A stretch of 64,000 nucleotides of DNA from Thermoplasmatota archaeon (lineage in GTDB: Archaea > Thermoplasmatota > Penumbrarchaeia > JASLWR01): the NCBI GenBank assembly GCA_030740765.1, contig JASLWR010000005.1:1-64000 (forward strand), given 5' to 3'. This document shows positions 35,717-43,843 of the stretch, piece after piece. A program made the position numbers and the translations under genes. Position 1 is the stretch's first letter. Every line of letters starts with the position of its first letter. The notes under the pieces are model-generated. The model saw nothing but the letters and a program-made list of their open reading frames with translations. It made no database searches and was not told the origin of the DNA.

Positions 35717-35785
35717 TGGGCCTGTATCGATGTAAGCCTTTTCGGCTCACATCTGACAGTCCCACTTGCTCACTGCGCTCACAAA
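35717..35785 (-). mobile_element. Small hairpin element next to a duplicated tRNA 5' end
   Basis: TGGGCCTGTA at 35717-35726 repeats the first bases of the next tRNA (35786-35795). It is followed at once by TCGATGTA and a hairpin that on the minus strand reads GATGTG-AGCC-GAAAA-GGCT-TACATC (35727-35755), then by CCCA...TGGG. The layout, tRNA start then element then intact tRNA, matches the tRNA-Val locus and looks like an insertion with target duplication. Confidence 0.5.
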
Positions 35786-35786
35786 T

Positions 35787-35860
35787 GGGCCTGTAGCTTA
35801 GCTTGGTGGAGCACCCGGCTCATAACCGGGCGGTCGCCGGTTCGAATCCGGCCAGGCCCA
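35787..35860 (+). tRNA. tRNA with CAT anticodon (elongator Met or Ile2)
   Basis: 74 bases. Acceptor GGGCCTG/CAGGCCC with discriminator A, anticodon stem CCCGG/CCGGG around CTCATAA, T arm GCCGG-TTCGAAT-CCGGC. It is not an initiator: archaeal initiators start AGC and differ in the acceptor stem. The body closely resembles archaeal tRNA-Ile, so it may be the tRNA-Ile2 whose CAU is modified with agmatidine to read AUA; elongator Met is the alternative. Confidence 0.92.
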
Positions 35861-36215
35861 TTTTTTATTTAATTTTTTTCGTTTTTTCAATACCCGGCAA
35901 ACAAATTTATCACGAACCTTCCTGATTGCTCTCAGATCAACCGCTATAAAACAGCTTGCCAGTATCGTGGATAGCCTGAAATGGTTGAAATACATTTGCC
36001 TTGAGACGTACTGGTACCTATCCATGATATTCTATGATAAGGTATTCAACGTGGCGGATTTTATTGGTTTACTATTATTTGCCATAATCATTCTTGCCGG
36101 TAAGGTATCTCTGTTCAAGAAGAAGGATATTCCTGCCGAAAGCTGCCTACGGCTCTCCCGTATAAAAAAAAAAGAAAAAAAGAATAGCAGTTATTCAGTT
36201 TATAATCTGCTGTAT
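35861..36215. other. Intergenic region with no confident gene
   Basis: A frame open through 35967-36170 on the plus strand would encode a short hydrophobic stretch (VADFIGLLLFAIIILAGKV) ending in lysines, but it continues as antisense to the ferredoxin gene and lacks a start signal. It may be a fragment of a membrane protein gene. Poly-A and AAAAAG tracts near 36165-36182 follow. Confidence 0.25.
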
Positions 36216-36386
36216 TTATTTCAAGGAGATTGCTTCCGAGGGACATTCCTCCACGCAAGTTCCGCAATCAGTACAGGTTTCTGGGTCAATGTGAGCGACA
36301 TCGTTCATCGTGATAGCTTCAGTCGGGCATACGTCCACACAGGCGCCGCAACCGACACAATTTTCCTCGTCAACTACTGCTGGCAT
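36216..36386 (-). CDS. 2[4Fe-4S] ferredoxin
   Basis: 56 residues with two classical cluster motifs: CVGCGACVDVCP and CTDCGTCVEECP (Cys-x2-Cys-x2-Cys-x3-Cys-Pro, twice). It carries low-potential electrons between oxidoreductases, probably including KorAB and NfnAB in this window. AGGAGGT (36394-36400) lies 7 bases before the ATG. Short genes like this one are easily missed, but composition, motifs and start signal leave little doubt. It stands alone. Confidence 0.95.
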   Translation of the reverse strand: MPAVVDEENCVGCGACVDVCPTEAITMNDVAHIDPETCTDCGTCVEECPSEAISLK

Positions 36387-36922
36387 TTTGTTTACCTCCT
36401 AGAGATTGAAAGCCAGAATGGAAAAAAAGGATTTAAGTGTTTTGTCATTTTTGACAGGGAAAACCTTCTAATTTATTTTACAGTGGTTTTTCTTTTGTCG
36501 TTTTAACCATATTTCCCTGTAATCCGGTCAATATGTACCTGGGGAACTCATCCAATCAAGGGATGCTATATTTAGAAAGTTTTAAATAGTGTGGCAATGG
36601 ATGTACAAATATCCTTTAATATATCGGAATACATATACTATCTTATAACCCGGGCGATCCTACTGGCTCACCTATGTCGATGTACTCAAGAGCACATCTG
36701 ACTTGCCCCGGCGTTACCGGTCAAACCTTGTCAGGTGGTGACCTAACTTGAAAAGCCAAGCATATCGGTCTTGTCTTTTTGAGTCCCGACGAAAATAAAT
36801 CCTGGATTATAGTCTTGAAATGTTGCCGATATGTCTCCAAAGACGTTACATTTTAAGAAAAAACTTATATAAAGAACAACGGATTACGAAACCGAAATCC
36901 GTCTGGCTTTAAGGTGGTATGT
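36387..36922. repeat. Intergenic region with a third small hairpin element
   Basis: No gene. At 36677-36700 is TCGATGTACTC-AA-GAGCACATCTG, whose minus strand reads GATGTGCTC-TT-GAGTACATC with the same ends as the elements at 34141 and 35727. Around it are CCGG/CCGG (near 36708) and GGT-GGTGACC pairings and an ACCCGGGCGATCC stretch (36648) that resembles part of a tRNA anticodon arm. The last 60 bases include a TATA-like AACTTATATAAAG before the next gene. Confidence 0.45.
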
Positions 36923-37834
36923 ATGAGAGACACCCAAATAAAACTGTTATTGATGAGCTTTGTGTTGATCGGAGCTTTTTTCATAGGAATGGTAGAAGTA
37001 CCGGGCGAAGCGGAAGCAGCCCAACCCGTTGCGACAATCGCGCTCGATAACCCTGAACAGACTGCCAAAGTTGGTCCCGGGGAAAATGGAATTGTTACAT
37101 TCTCCGGTGTAGTATCGGTTCAGATGATAGGTCCGGGTTCAAACGTTCAATTGATCGTGGTCAAACTTACTGCTGAATCTCCCTGGGTGACTTCGATTAC
37201 CCCGTCTACCCTGACCTTTGAGGCTCAAAATCCTTCTCCATTACCCTTCACTGTGGTGGTAAAAGTACCAAACTTCCAATCATTTACAACTCAGGGGAAT
37301 GTTCAGGTTTCGGGAACTGTTAATACCATTCCTGGAGCGCTTCTATCCAATATTGCGCCAGCAGGAGGCATTATCACTATTGAGCCGTATTACCAGTTAA
37401 GAGTATCATGCACAGAACCATACATCGAGATATCCCCCGGCGACCCTATTATATTTGCAGTTACGGTGAAGAATGAAGGTAATTCCCAAGATCGTATTTC
37501 ACTGGATATTCCTAACCAGGAAGCATTGACTGATGACGAATGGGTAATTTCTCTGGGAACTCGAACAATGATGCTTGAGGAAAAAAAGGAACAAGTGATA
37601 AAATTCTCAGTCACTCCACCGCAGGATTGGACCCTCTATCGAAATCGGGTTACAAGAATTGAATTAGTCGTAAAATCGGATACAAGTATTCAGGCTCAAA
37701 GTGCGATGCCCGAAACACAGTACTTTGATTTCTTTGTGCGTGACAAGGGTATGTATATACCGGGTTTCGAACCCATGTTCGCCCTCTTGGCTCTGGTGAT
37801 CGTCGCCGCAGCCTTCAAAAAGTTCCGGGACTGA
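36923..37834 (+). CDS. Secreted surface protein with PGF-CTERM-like C-terminus
   Basis: About 303 residues. A signal peptide (LLLMSFVLIGAFFIGMVEVPGEAEA) precedes beta-rich Ig-like or CARDB-like domains: GENGIVTFSGVVSVQMIG, PFTVVVKVPNF and EISPGDPIIFAVTVKNEGNSQDRISLD. The C-terminus is PGFE followed by a hydrophobic helix and basic residues (MFALLALVIVAAAFKKFR), as in archaeosortase-processed PGF-CTERM and related choice-of-anchor proteins. The protein is therefore probably cleaved and lipid-anchored at the cell surface. The ATG at 36923 follows AAGGTGG by 5 bases; a GTG three codons earlier is less well spaced. A strong hairpin terminator follows at 37847. Confidence 0.82.
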   Translation: MRDTQIKLLLMSFVLIGAFFIGMVEVPGEAEAAQPVATIALDNPEQTAKVGPGENGIVTFSGVVSVQMIGPGSNVQLIVVKLTAESPWVTSITPSTLTFEAQNPSPLPFTVVVKVPNFQSFTTQGNVQVSGTVNTIPGALLSNIAPAGGIITIEPYYQLRVSCTEPYIEISPGDPIIFAVTVKNEGNSQDRISLDIPNQEALTDDEWVISLGTRTMMLEEKKEQVIKFSVTPPQDWTLYRNRVTRIELVVKSDTSIQAQSAMPETQYFDFFVRDKGMYIPGFEPMFALLALVIVAAAFKKFRD

Positions 37835-37846
37835 TTGAATAATAAT

Positions 37847-37880
37847 TGGGCAGTTTACTGCCCATTCTTTTTTAATTTTT
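37847..37880 (+). terminator. Hairpin terminator TGGGCAG-TTTA-CTGCCCA plus T-runs
   Basis: A 7-bp perfect stem with a 4-base loop (37847-37864), then TTCTTTTTTAATTTTTTTT. It ends the surface-protein gene. The remaining 340 bases to 38222 hold no convincing gene, only the promoter of the next one. Confidence 0.7.
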
Positions 37881-38222
37881 TTTCAAAAAATGTGGACTCA
37901 TTTTTTCCTCTATCTTCAAATTATTCGGAATAATTTTTGTCGCAGTTGGTGCACTATTTTGATTGTTAGATAAAATTATTTCGTCAGTGATTTTTACGCC
38001 AGGTTTCAGCGGATATAATCGATTCCGACATGCATTCATTCGGCTAAACTCGACCTTAGGCATTTCCGAAAAAAAATTATCGATAATTCCATAAGTTCAA
38101 GGATTCACTATGATGCTTAACATTATTACGCTTTACAGTAAGTGTCGTCTACATGCAAAAACTGAATTGACCGTAATAATATTGTAAAAACATTTAAGTC
38201 ATCATGGAGGTTTATAGTTACC

Positions 38223-40553
38223 ATGGACTCTTGCATGACAAAGCAGATGGACCGAATAACCATCCCTGAAAGAGTTCTGCTTCATCTGCTTGACCATTTC
38301 CAGTTATCGGAAGAATACACCCGACCGCTTGAACTTACTCAAGAAGGAATTGCCTTGTGTGTGGATGTGAAGAGGAGTCACATCTCGTATTGCCTTAAAC
38401 AACTGGGTGAGAAAGTACTTATTACAGAAAAATTGAGCCATATCGAGAACAAGAGAAGGAGAATGAAAGCCTATTCACTCACTCATGAAGGATTTACAAA
38501 TGCAGTATCACTGAGAAAAGGTCTCATGGACGTCGAGATACGGGTGAGAATCGGAGATGAATTCCAAACGGATACAATTGCCGCTATCCTCTCACGCAAT
38601 AAAAGAGAGATCAGCTTGGTTAAAATCCTTGCTCGTATCAAGAGTTGCGGTTTCGTCGACATTGCCGAGATCCGGGCACCGAGAAAAAATGAAGATACCA
38701 AAAAACAGAATATATTCCTTATCGAAAACATATTACCATGTCCCGATTTTACCGGCAGAACGAAAGAGAAAGAAGAACTCGCTTCGTGGTTGTCATCCGA
38801 AGAGTGCCGTATCTGTGTGATCCAGGGGATTGCGGGGATCGGGAAAACTTCCCTTGGTTTTAAGTTCTCCACCAAGGCAAGAAAAACCCACCATCTCTTC
38901 TGGTATACTTGCGAGAGCTGGTCTACTCCAAGGGCCATCATTACTTTCGTTGCGGAATTCCTCTCCAAGCTAGGACGATCGGAATTATCAACCTACGTAA
39001 AGGGAGCGTATGAACTGGACCTTGACACCGCTTATCGCGTGATGAAGGAAGGATTCCGGAGTTAAAGTATATTGCTTGTGCTCGATGACACACACAAACT
39101 CCAGGAAAAACACATCAGTATATGTCAGATATTCGCCAAATTGGCTTCAACTGTGAACGATATTAAGTTATTGATATTATCGCGGAGGATACCACAATTC
39201 TATGATCGTAAAGAAGTTCTTGTCAAAAAAAGTATTAAGGAAATACCCCTGCGGGGTCTGGATTATGATGATTGCACTTCTTTAATTGCCAGATGGGGAC
39301 TTCTGGACCCGGATTCGAATAAATCCAGTGAGGACGAAATATACCGGATTACCGGGGGTCATCCCCTGACACTGGAATTGATGAAAGGCGGGATATACGG
39401 CAAGGACGTTAACAGGAATATTTCCCGGTTTTTCAGGGAAGAGGTGTTGAAGGGACTGACTTCCGAACAACAGAGAATGCTGGAATTGGGAGCCTTTTAC
39501 CGGGCGGAGATCCCCACCATGGGCCTGTTTCCCGAAGGAGGGGACTATCGAACATTGGATTCACTTTTAGAGAGGTCTCTAATCAAGGAAACCGAGGAAG
39601 GTTATCTTATTCATGATGTGCTCCGCGAAGTAATGGGGAGTCGGATATCGCCACAACGCAAAAAAGAGATCCACCGTATAATCGGACTTCATCTGTTGGA
39701 GGAATCCCGGATCGGTGACTTGCATTTTGCCCTGGAGAGTGTTTCTCATTTCCTTGAATCGGGCGGTTTTCCAGAGGCTGCGAATGTTATTTTAGATTTT
39801 GGAACTTCACTTTACGGGGAAGGATATATCCACGAAGTACTGGAATCCATTGATCGGATCCTGAAATCGGTTCATGAGGCAAAGCTGAAACTTCCTGAAG
39901 ATGTATATTTGTCGTTGAAATGCCTGAAGGGAAATCTTCTCACATTTACCGGGAGGCTGGAAGATGCCCGGAGTCTGCTGGATGAGGTTGTGGAATCGAA
40001 GAAGGGTTCCGGTATTACGGACCTCGTGTATGCAAAAGCCAGGAACGGTCTTGGAATAATCGCGTATCGCAGTGAAAAATATGATCTTGCATTGGATCAA
40101 TACAACAGGGCCGCGGAAATTGCCGGGGGCTGCAGTGATCGTAAATACATGGTGAAAGTGTTGAGCAACCTGGGCGTTCTGTACGCGGATATTGGAAAAA
40201 CCGAACAGGCCCGGAACGCGCATCTTGAAGCCATGGCGGCATGCTTGGAACTTGATGACAGGGAGGGGCTTGCAAGAGCCTATAACAACCTAGGCATCAT
40301 ATCATTCAATAATGAGGACTATACGGACGCCGTGGTGATGTTCAGGAAAGGTTTTGAAATTTCTACGAGCCTCGGAAAGTCGCATATCTCGGCCATAGCC
40401 TGCAATAACCTGGGAGAAGCCTACCAGTGCATGGGTCAAAGAAAAATGGCAGTTGAATATTATCGCAGGGGATTGGAGATTTCCCAAAAGAACGATTTCA
40501 CTGTGGAGGAAGCAACGGCACTTGAAGCCCTGGCTGCCCTTGGAAAAAAATGA
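38223..40553 (+). pseudogene. Winged-helix/STAND-type NTPase/TPR regulator, interrupted by one TAA
   Basis: One frame of about 776 codons with a single TAA at 39063-39065. Residues 1-110 hold a winged helix (LLHLLDHFQLSEEYTRPLELT ... YCLKQLGEKVLI). The NTPase has a P-loop GIAGIGKTSLGFKF and, right after the stop, the Walker B strand ILLVLDDTHKL. The C-terminal half has TPR repeats (ARNGLGIIAYRSEKYDLALD, AYNNLGIISFNNEDYTDAVVMF, ACNNLGEAYQCMGQRKMAVEYY). The stop falls between two core ATPase strands, so neither half should work alone. A restart at TTG 39072 is possible but would lack the P-loop. A TATA-like TTTAAG (centred 38195) sits about 27 bp before the ATG, indicating a leaderless mRNA. 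Confidence 0.8.
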
Positions 40554-40572
40554 AACGCAAAAATGTACAACA

Positions 40573-41211
40573 CTATGGTATAAAGTCGAACATCTCCGGT
40601 AAGATCATCACAGAAATTATATACCTGTTCTCGAACACGTGAAAGTCCTTAATGTGAACGTTTTTCATCCTCTTAATTTTAAATGAAAATTTATTCAATT
40701 CTGGGATGCTAGTGAAACTGAACATCAATTTTTGTTCGGTCAATACGTTGCTCCGGAACTCGTCAACCACGCGTATGGCGTCTCCAACCCTGTCGATCTC
40801 CGTTATATTTTTCGCTTCCCGTTCCAACTTGCGCTTTAGGGCCTCTGAAATGTTCAGGCGAAGTTCTTCGTTGTCCCAGGGTTTCTCGATGTAACTGTAA
40901 ACATGGGCCTTGTTAATGGCTTCCTTGGCAACACTGATATCCGAGTAACCAGTGATGAGCATTCTGATCGTTTCGGGACAAATTTCCTTAACTTTTACAA
41001 GGAACTCCACGCCGTTCATATCCGGCATTCGGTAATCGCTGAGTACCAGATCGAATTCATTTTTACCGAGCTCGAACAACCCGGCCTTCCCATTCAAGGC
41101 CGTGGTGATCTCACAGTCGAATTCCTTCGCCTCTATAAGGGTCAGGTAGAGGGCATCTACCACGTCTATCTCGTCATCGATTATCATTATTTTATTTGCT
41201 TTCGCGTCCAT
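40573..41211 (-). CDS. Response regulator with unknown C-terminal domain
   Basis: 212 residues. Residues 1-125 are a receiver domain: acidic pocket IIDDEIDVV, phosphoacceptor Asp in LVLSDYRMPDMNG, Thr in MLITGYSD and Lys in YSYIEKPW. The next 85 residues (ITEIDRVGDAIRVVDEFR, then a beta-rich KFSFKIKRMKNVHIKDFHVF) match no output domain I recognise and carry no DNA-binding motif, so it may act by protein contact. No histidine kinase is adjacent. GGAGGGG lies just before the ATG. Confidence 0.85.
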   Translation of the reverse strand: MDAKANKIMIIDDEIDVVDALYLTLIEAKEFDCEITTALNGKAGLFELGKNEFDLVLSDYRMPDMNGVEFLVKVKEICPETIRMLITGYSDISVAKEAINKAHVYSYIEKPWDNEELRLNISEALKRKLEREAKNITEIDRVGDAIRVVDEFRSNVLTEQKLMFSFTSIPELNKFSFKIKRMKNVHIKDFHVFENRYIISVMILPEMFDFIP

Positions 41212-41265
41212 ACGGCTCCCCTCCGTATATTACCGTTATATATAATATCGAATACTTCAGCATTC

Positions 41266-42381
41266 CTATCCGACTTCCACGAGATCGTAATTATATTCAC
41301 CCATTCCGAGCTTTTCCGCATATTTCAACTGGTGGCTCCAATCGATGTTGTGGATCTCCCTGAATTTGTCATGCCCCGCCGATATAGCATTAATTTTTTT
41401 TCCGAAGTTCGAGCTTGCAAGTCCTTCTCTAGTATTCACGAGATCGGCACAGGCCCGGTCCAGGCTAACCGGATCCCGGGATGCCAAAATTCCGATATCA
41501 CTGACCATTGGCGGGTCGTCGGTTTCCATACAGTCGCAGTGCGGGGTTATGTTGATAAGGAAATTGATGAATGCCACCCGGTTTGCTAGGCGGGTAAGTA
41601 TTCCATAAGCGTATTCAATCATCTTTTCCTGGAAGGTCCGGTTGTCAGTGGCCCACCTCACCTTTATCGCCCCGCTCATGCAAACTGCCGTGCATTCCCC
41701 GCACCCTATGCATATGTCCGGCTTTATACGGGCGGAACCGCCACCCTCCCTGATTGCATTCGCAGGGCAAGCTCCGATGCAAGCCAGACAAAGCGTACAT
41801 AGAGTCGGTATTACCTTTGGTTTGACATCACTATGTTGTTCCTGTTTTCCACTTCTCGAGGCCAGTCCCATTCCGACGTTCTTCAGGGCCCCGCCGAATC
41901 CCGCAAGCATGTGGCCCTTGAAATGTGTCAATACCATCATGGAATCGCAATCCAACGCGGCTGACCCGATTTTCACCTTCCGGAAATGCTTCTTATCAAT
42001 TTTTATAGCACGATAATCCTTTCCGGTCAATCCGTCTGCGATTATGACGGGTGCGCCAGTATCCGCGGGCAAAAAACCATGCTTGTAGGCGACGTTCAGG
42101 TGATCCACCGAGTTGGCCCGGGACCCTCGGTATATGGTATTGGCATCCGTGAGAAACGGCTTGACTCCGCCGGTCTTGAGAAGCGATACCGTTTTTTTCA
42201 CGTAAGCTGGAGACAGATAATTGAGATTCCCTTCTTCACCAAAATGAAGTTTCACCGCGCAGAAATCCTTTTTCCTCATTATTTTTGTGAATCCGGCCTC
42301 TTTATATAGCTTTTCAATTCCGGTTAATACCTCTCCTTCGGTATGTTCTTCACGCAGAGGATGAAAATAGACTACCGACAT
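41266..42381 (-). CDS. DUF362 domain protein with 2[4Fe-4S] ferredoxin insert
   Basis: About 371 residues. DUF362 segments: DFCAVKLHFGEEGNLNYLSP, FLTDANTIYRGSRANSVDHL, VLTHFKGHMLAGFGGALKNVGMGLASR. A ferredoxin-like domain holds eight cysteines in LCTLCLACIGACP and CIGCGECTAVCMSG, then a second DUF362 part (DIGILASRDPVSLDRACADLV). The family is widespread in anaerobes and its function is not settled; an electron-transfer or Fe-S-dependent role is likely. The frame opens at a GTG (42402); the ATG at 42381 matches the usual family N-terminus. A CTACCG/CGGTAG inverted repeat overlaps this start. Confidence 0.85.
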   Translation of the reverse strand: MSVVYFHPLREEHTEGEVLTGIEKLYKEAGFTKIMRKKDFCAVKLHFGEEGNLNYLSPAYVKKTVSLLKTGGVKPFLTDANTIYRGSRANSVDHLNVAYKHGFLPADTGAPVIIADGLTGKDYRAIKIDKKHFRKVKIGSAALDCDSMMVLTHFKGHMLAGFGGALKNVGMGLASRSGKQEQHSDVKPKVIPTLCTLCLACIGACPANAIREGGGSARIKPDICIGCGECTAVCMSGAIKVRWATDNRTFQEKMIEYAYGILTRLANRVAFINFLINITPHCDCMETDDPPMVSDIGILASRDPVSLDRACADLVNTREGLASSNFGKKINAISAGHDKFREIHNIDWSHQLKYAEKLGMGEYNYDLVEVG

Positions 42382-42567
42382 CGAAAAACGGTAGGAGTTC
42401 ACGATTGATTAAACTTTCGGCGGATTTTTTTTAGGAAAGACATGTGAAGTTTTCACCCAAATTATGAAGCGGGCAACGCTGACATAATCTGAGATTTGTC
42501 TTACCGACAGGTCTCGAAGGATCCATGGGACCAAAGTTTTTTATCGAGCCATGCTGTTAGGCCATGT

Positions 42568-43527
42568 ATGAAGCTGCTTAAGCACTTTTACGATGCTGTG
42601 AGACAGATACCCCGGGGCCGGGTATCTACCTATGGCAGCATCGCAATAGCCCTTGGTGACAAGAGAGCTGCAAGAGCGGTGGGTCTAATGCTGCATCACA
42701 ACATTTATGCGCCTAAAGTACCGTGCCACAGGGTGGTGATGAGCGACGGGGGAATTGGTGGTTTTGGTACGGGTATCGATAACAAAATAAGCTTGTTGGC
42801 TGAAGAAGGTGTTGGGGTAAGCAATGGAAAAGTGGAAGATTTTGATCGAATAAAGTTTACCGATTTCGACACCCGGAATCCCCTGGCTGAACTCAGGGAT
42901 GAGCAAAGAAAGAACGCTCTCAAGATAGTGCTGGAGGACCGATTCGACGGGACCAGGCTGATCGCTGGTGTGGATGTTGCATACGTACCTGACGAAAAGA
43001 AAGATACTCAGACTGCATTTGGTGCCATGGTTGTTTGGGATATGGATAAAGCTTCCCCCGTGAGCCTGGACATTGCTGAGCTTGAAATCGATTTTCCCTA
43101 CATACCCACCTATCTATCGTACCGGGAGTTTCCTGTCATAGAAAAATTGGTGAAGAAAAATAATAAATTCGATATCCTGATGGTGGACGGCAACGGTGTT
43201 CTGCATCCTGAGAGGATGGGCCTTGCAAGCCATACCGGGATAAAGCTTGAGAAGCCCACAATTGGGGTGGCCAAGGGTGGATTGTGCGGGACCGTGAAGG
43301 ATGCCGATGATCCGAAACTGAAGGAGATATATATTGATGGAAGGCTTGCCGGATATTCGTTCTTGTCATCGAAAAGGGCGAAGAGATCGATATACGTTTC
43401 CCCGGGTCACCGCGTTTCCTTTGAAAGCACTATTGAATTGGTTAGGCGCATGTGTATTTTCAAGATACCCGAGCCACTGAGATTGGCTCATATCGAGGCG
43501 GTCAAAGCGCGAAAAAATATCCCCTAA
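42568..43527 (+). CDS. Bifunctional O6-alkylguanine-DNA alkyltransferase / endonuclease V
   Basis: 319 residues. Residues 1-95 are an alkyltransferase domain with the acceptor cysteine in VPCHRVV (Cys53) and the arginine-finger region GDKRAARAVG. Residues 100-319 are endonuclease V: IAGVDVAYV, VDGNGVLHPERMGLASHTG and KRAKRSIYVSPGHRVS. The first part would repair O6-alkylguanine, the second nicks at deoxyinosine. The same fusion was characterised biochemically in Ferroplasma acidarmanus, which supports a Thermoplasmatota origin. The frame reaches a TTG at 42496, but a TATA-like TTTTTATC (42539-42546) is centred 26 bp before the ATG at 42568, so a leaderless start there is chosen. Confidence 0.92.
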   Translation: MKLLKHFYDAVRQIPRGRVSTYGSIAIALGDKRAARAVGLMLHHNIYAPKVPCHRVVMSDGGIGGFGTGIDNKISLLAEEGVGVSNGKVEDFDRIKFTDFDTRNPLAELRDEQRKNALKIVLEDRFDGTRLIAGVDVAYVPDEKKDTQTAFGAMVVWDMDKASPVSLDIAELEIDFPYIPTYLSYREFPVIEKLVKKNNKFDILMVDGNGVLHPERMGLASHTGIKLEKPTIGVAKGGLCGTVKDADDPKLKEIYIDGRLAGYSFLSSKRAKRSIYVSPGHRVSFESTIELVRRMCIFKIPEPLRLAHIEAVKARKNIP

Positions 43528-43678
43528 AACACAGATCGGCAAGGTATTATTAACGTCGTAGTCGGTGGTTTATAAAGGTAGTATCATAATCAACTCCCGG
43601 GATGGAAAAGTTTTTATACCACCTGTGGAAAAGGTTAATTGTTGTGCAATCTGATTGGGGCTTAGGGATGGGCCCATT

Positions 43679-43843
43679 GTGCTCAAAATTAATGTACCTT
43701 CAAAACTTCTCCGGGCAGTCTGCCGTATCATCACGGTTGAAAGTGTAGCCCGAAAAGGAATTGATGAATTTCAGATCGAACACAGCATTGAAAATCCCAA
43801 TGCCAGAGGGAGGTATTCGAATGCTGATCTCGCAATATATTAG
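43679..43843 (+). CDS. Possible small protein overlapping the DAC-like gene
   Basis: A 54-residue frame from a GTG, beginning LKINVPSKLLRAVCRIITVE and with an amphipathic pattern. It overlaps the start of the next gene by 23 bases and is not recognised. A TATA-like TTTTTATA near 43610 could serve both. It may instead be leader sequence of the DAC-like gene. Confidence 0.3.
   Translation: MLKINVPSKLLRAVCRIITVESVARKGIDEFQIEHSIENPNARGRYSNADLAIY

Noticed and set aside
35967-36506. A 179-codon plus-strand frame over the ferredoxin gene
   Set aside because: Its second half is antisense to a clear 2[4Fe-4S] ferredoxin with a strong ribosome-binding site. Only the first hydrophobic part might be a fragment, noted as intergenic.
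34141-36700. CRISPR array
   Set aside because: The hairpin copies are few, widely spaced at irregular distances and differ inside; there are no regular spacers and no cas genes.
37872-38063. A 63-codon minus-strand frame after the PGF-CTERM-like gene
   Set aside because: It ends in the T-run of a terminator, has no start signal and no recognisable composition.
40903-41608. Long plus-strand frames over the response regulator and DUF362 genes
   Set aside because: They are antisense to two genes with recognised motifs and have no family resemblance.
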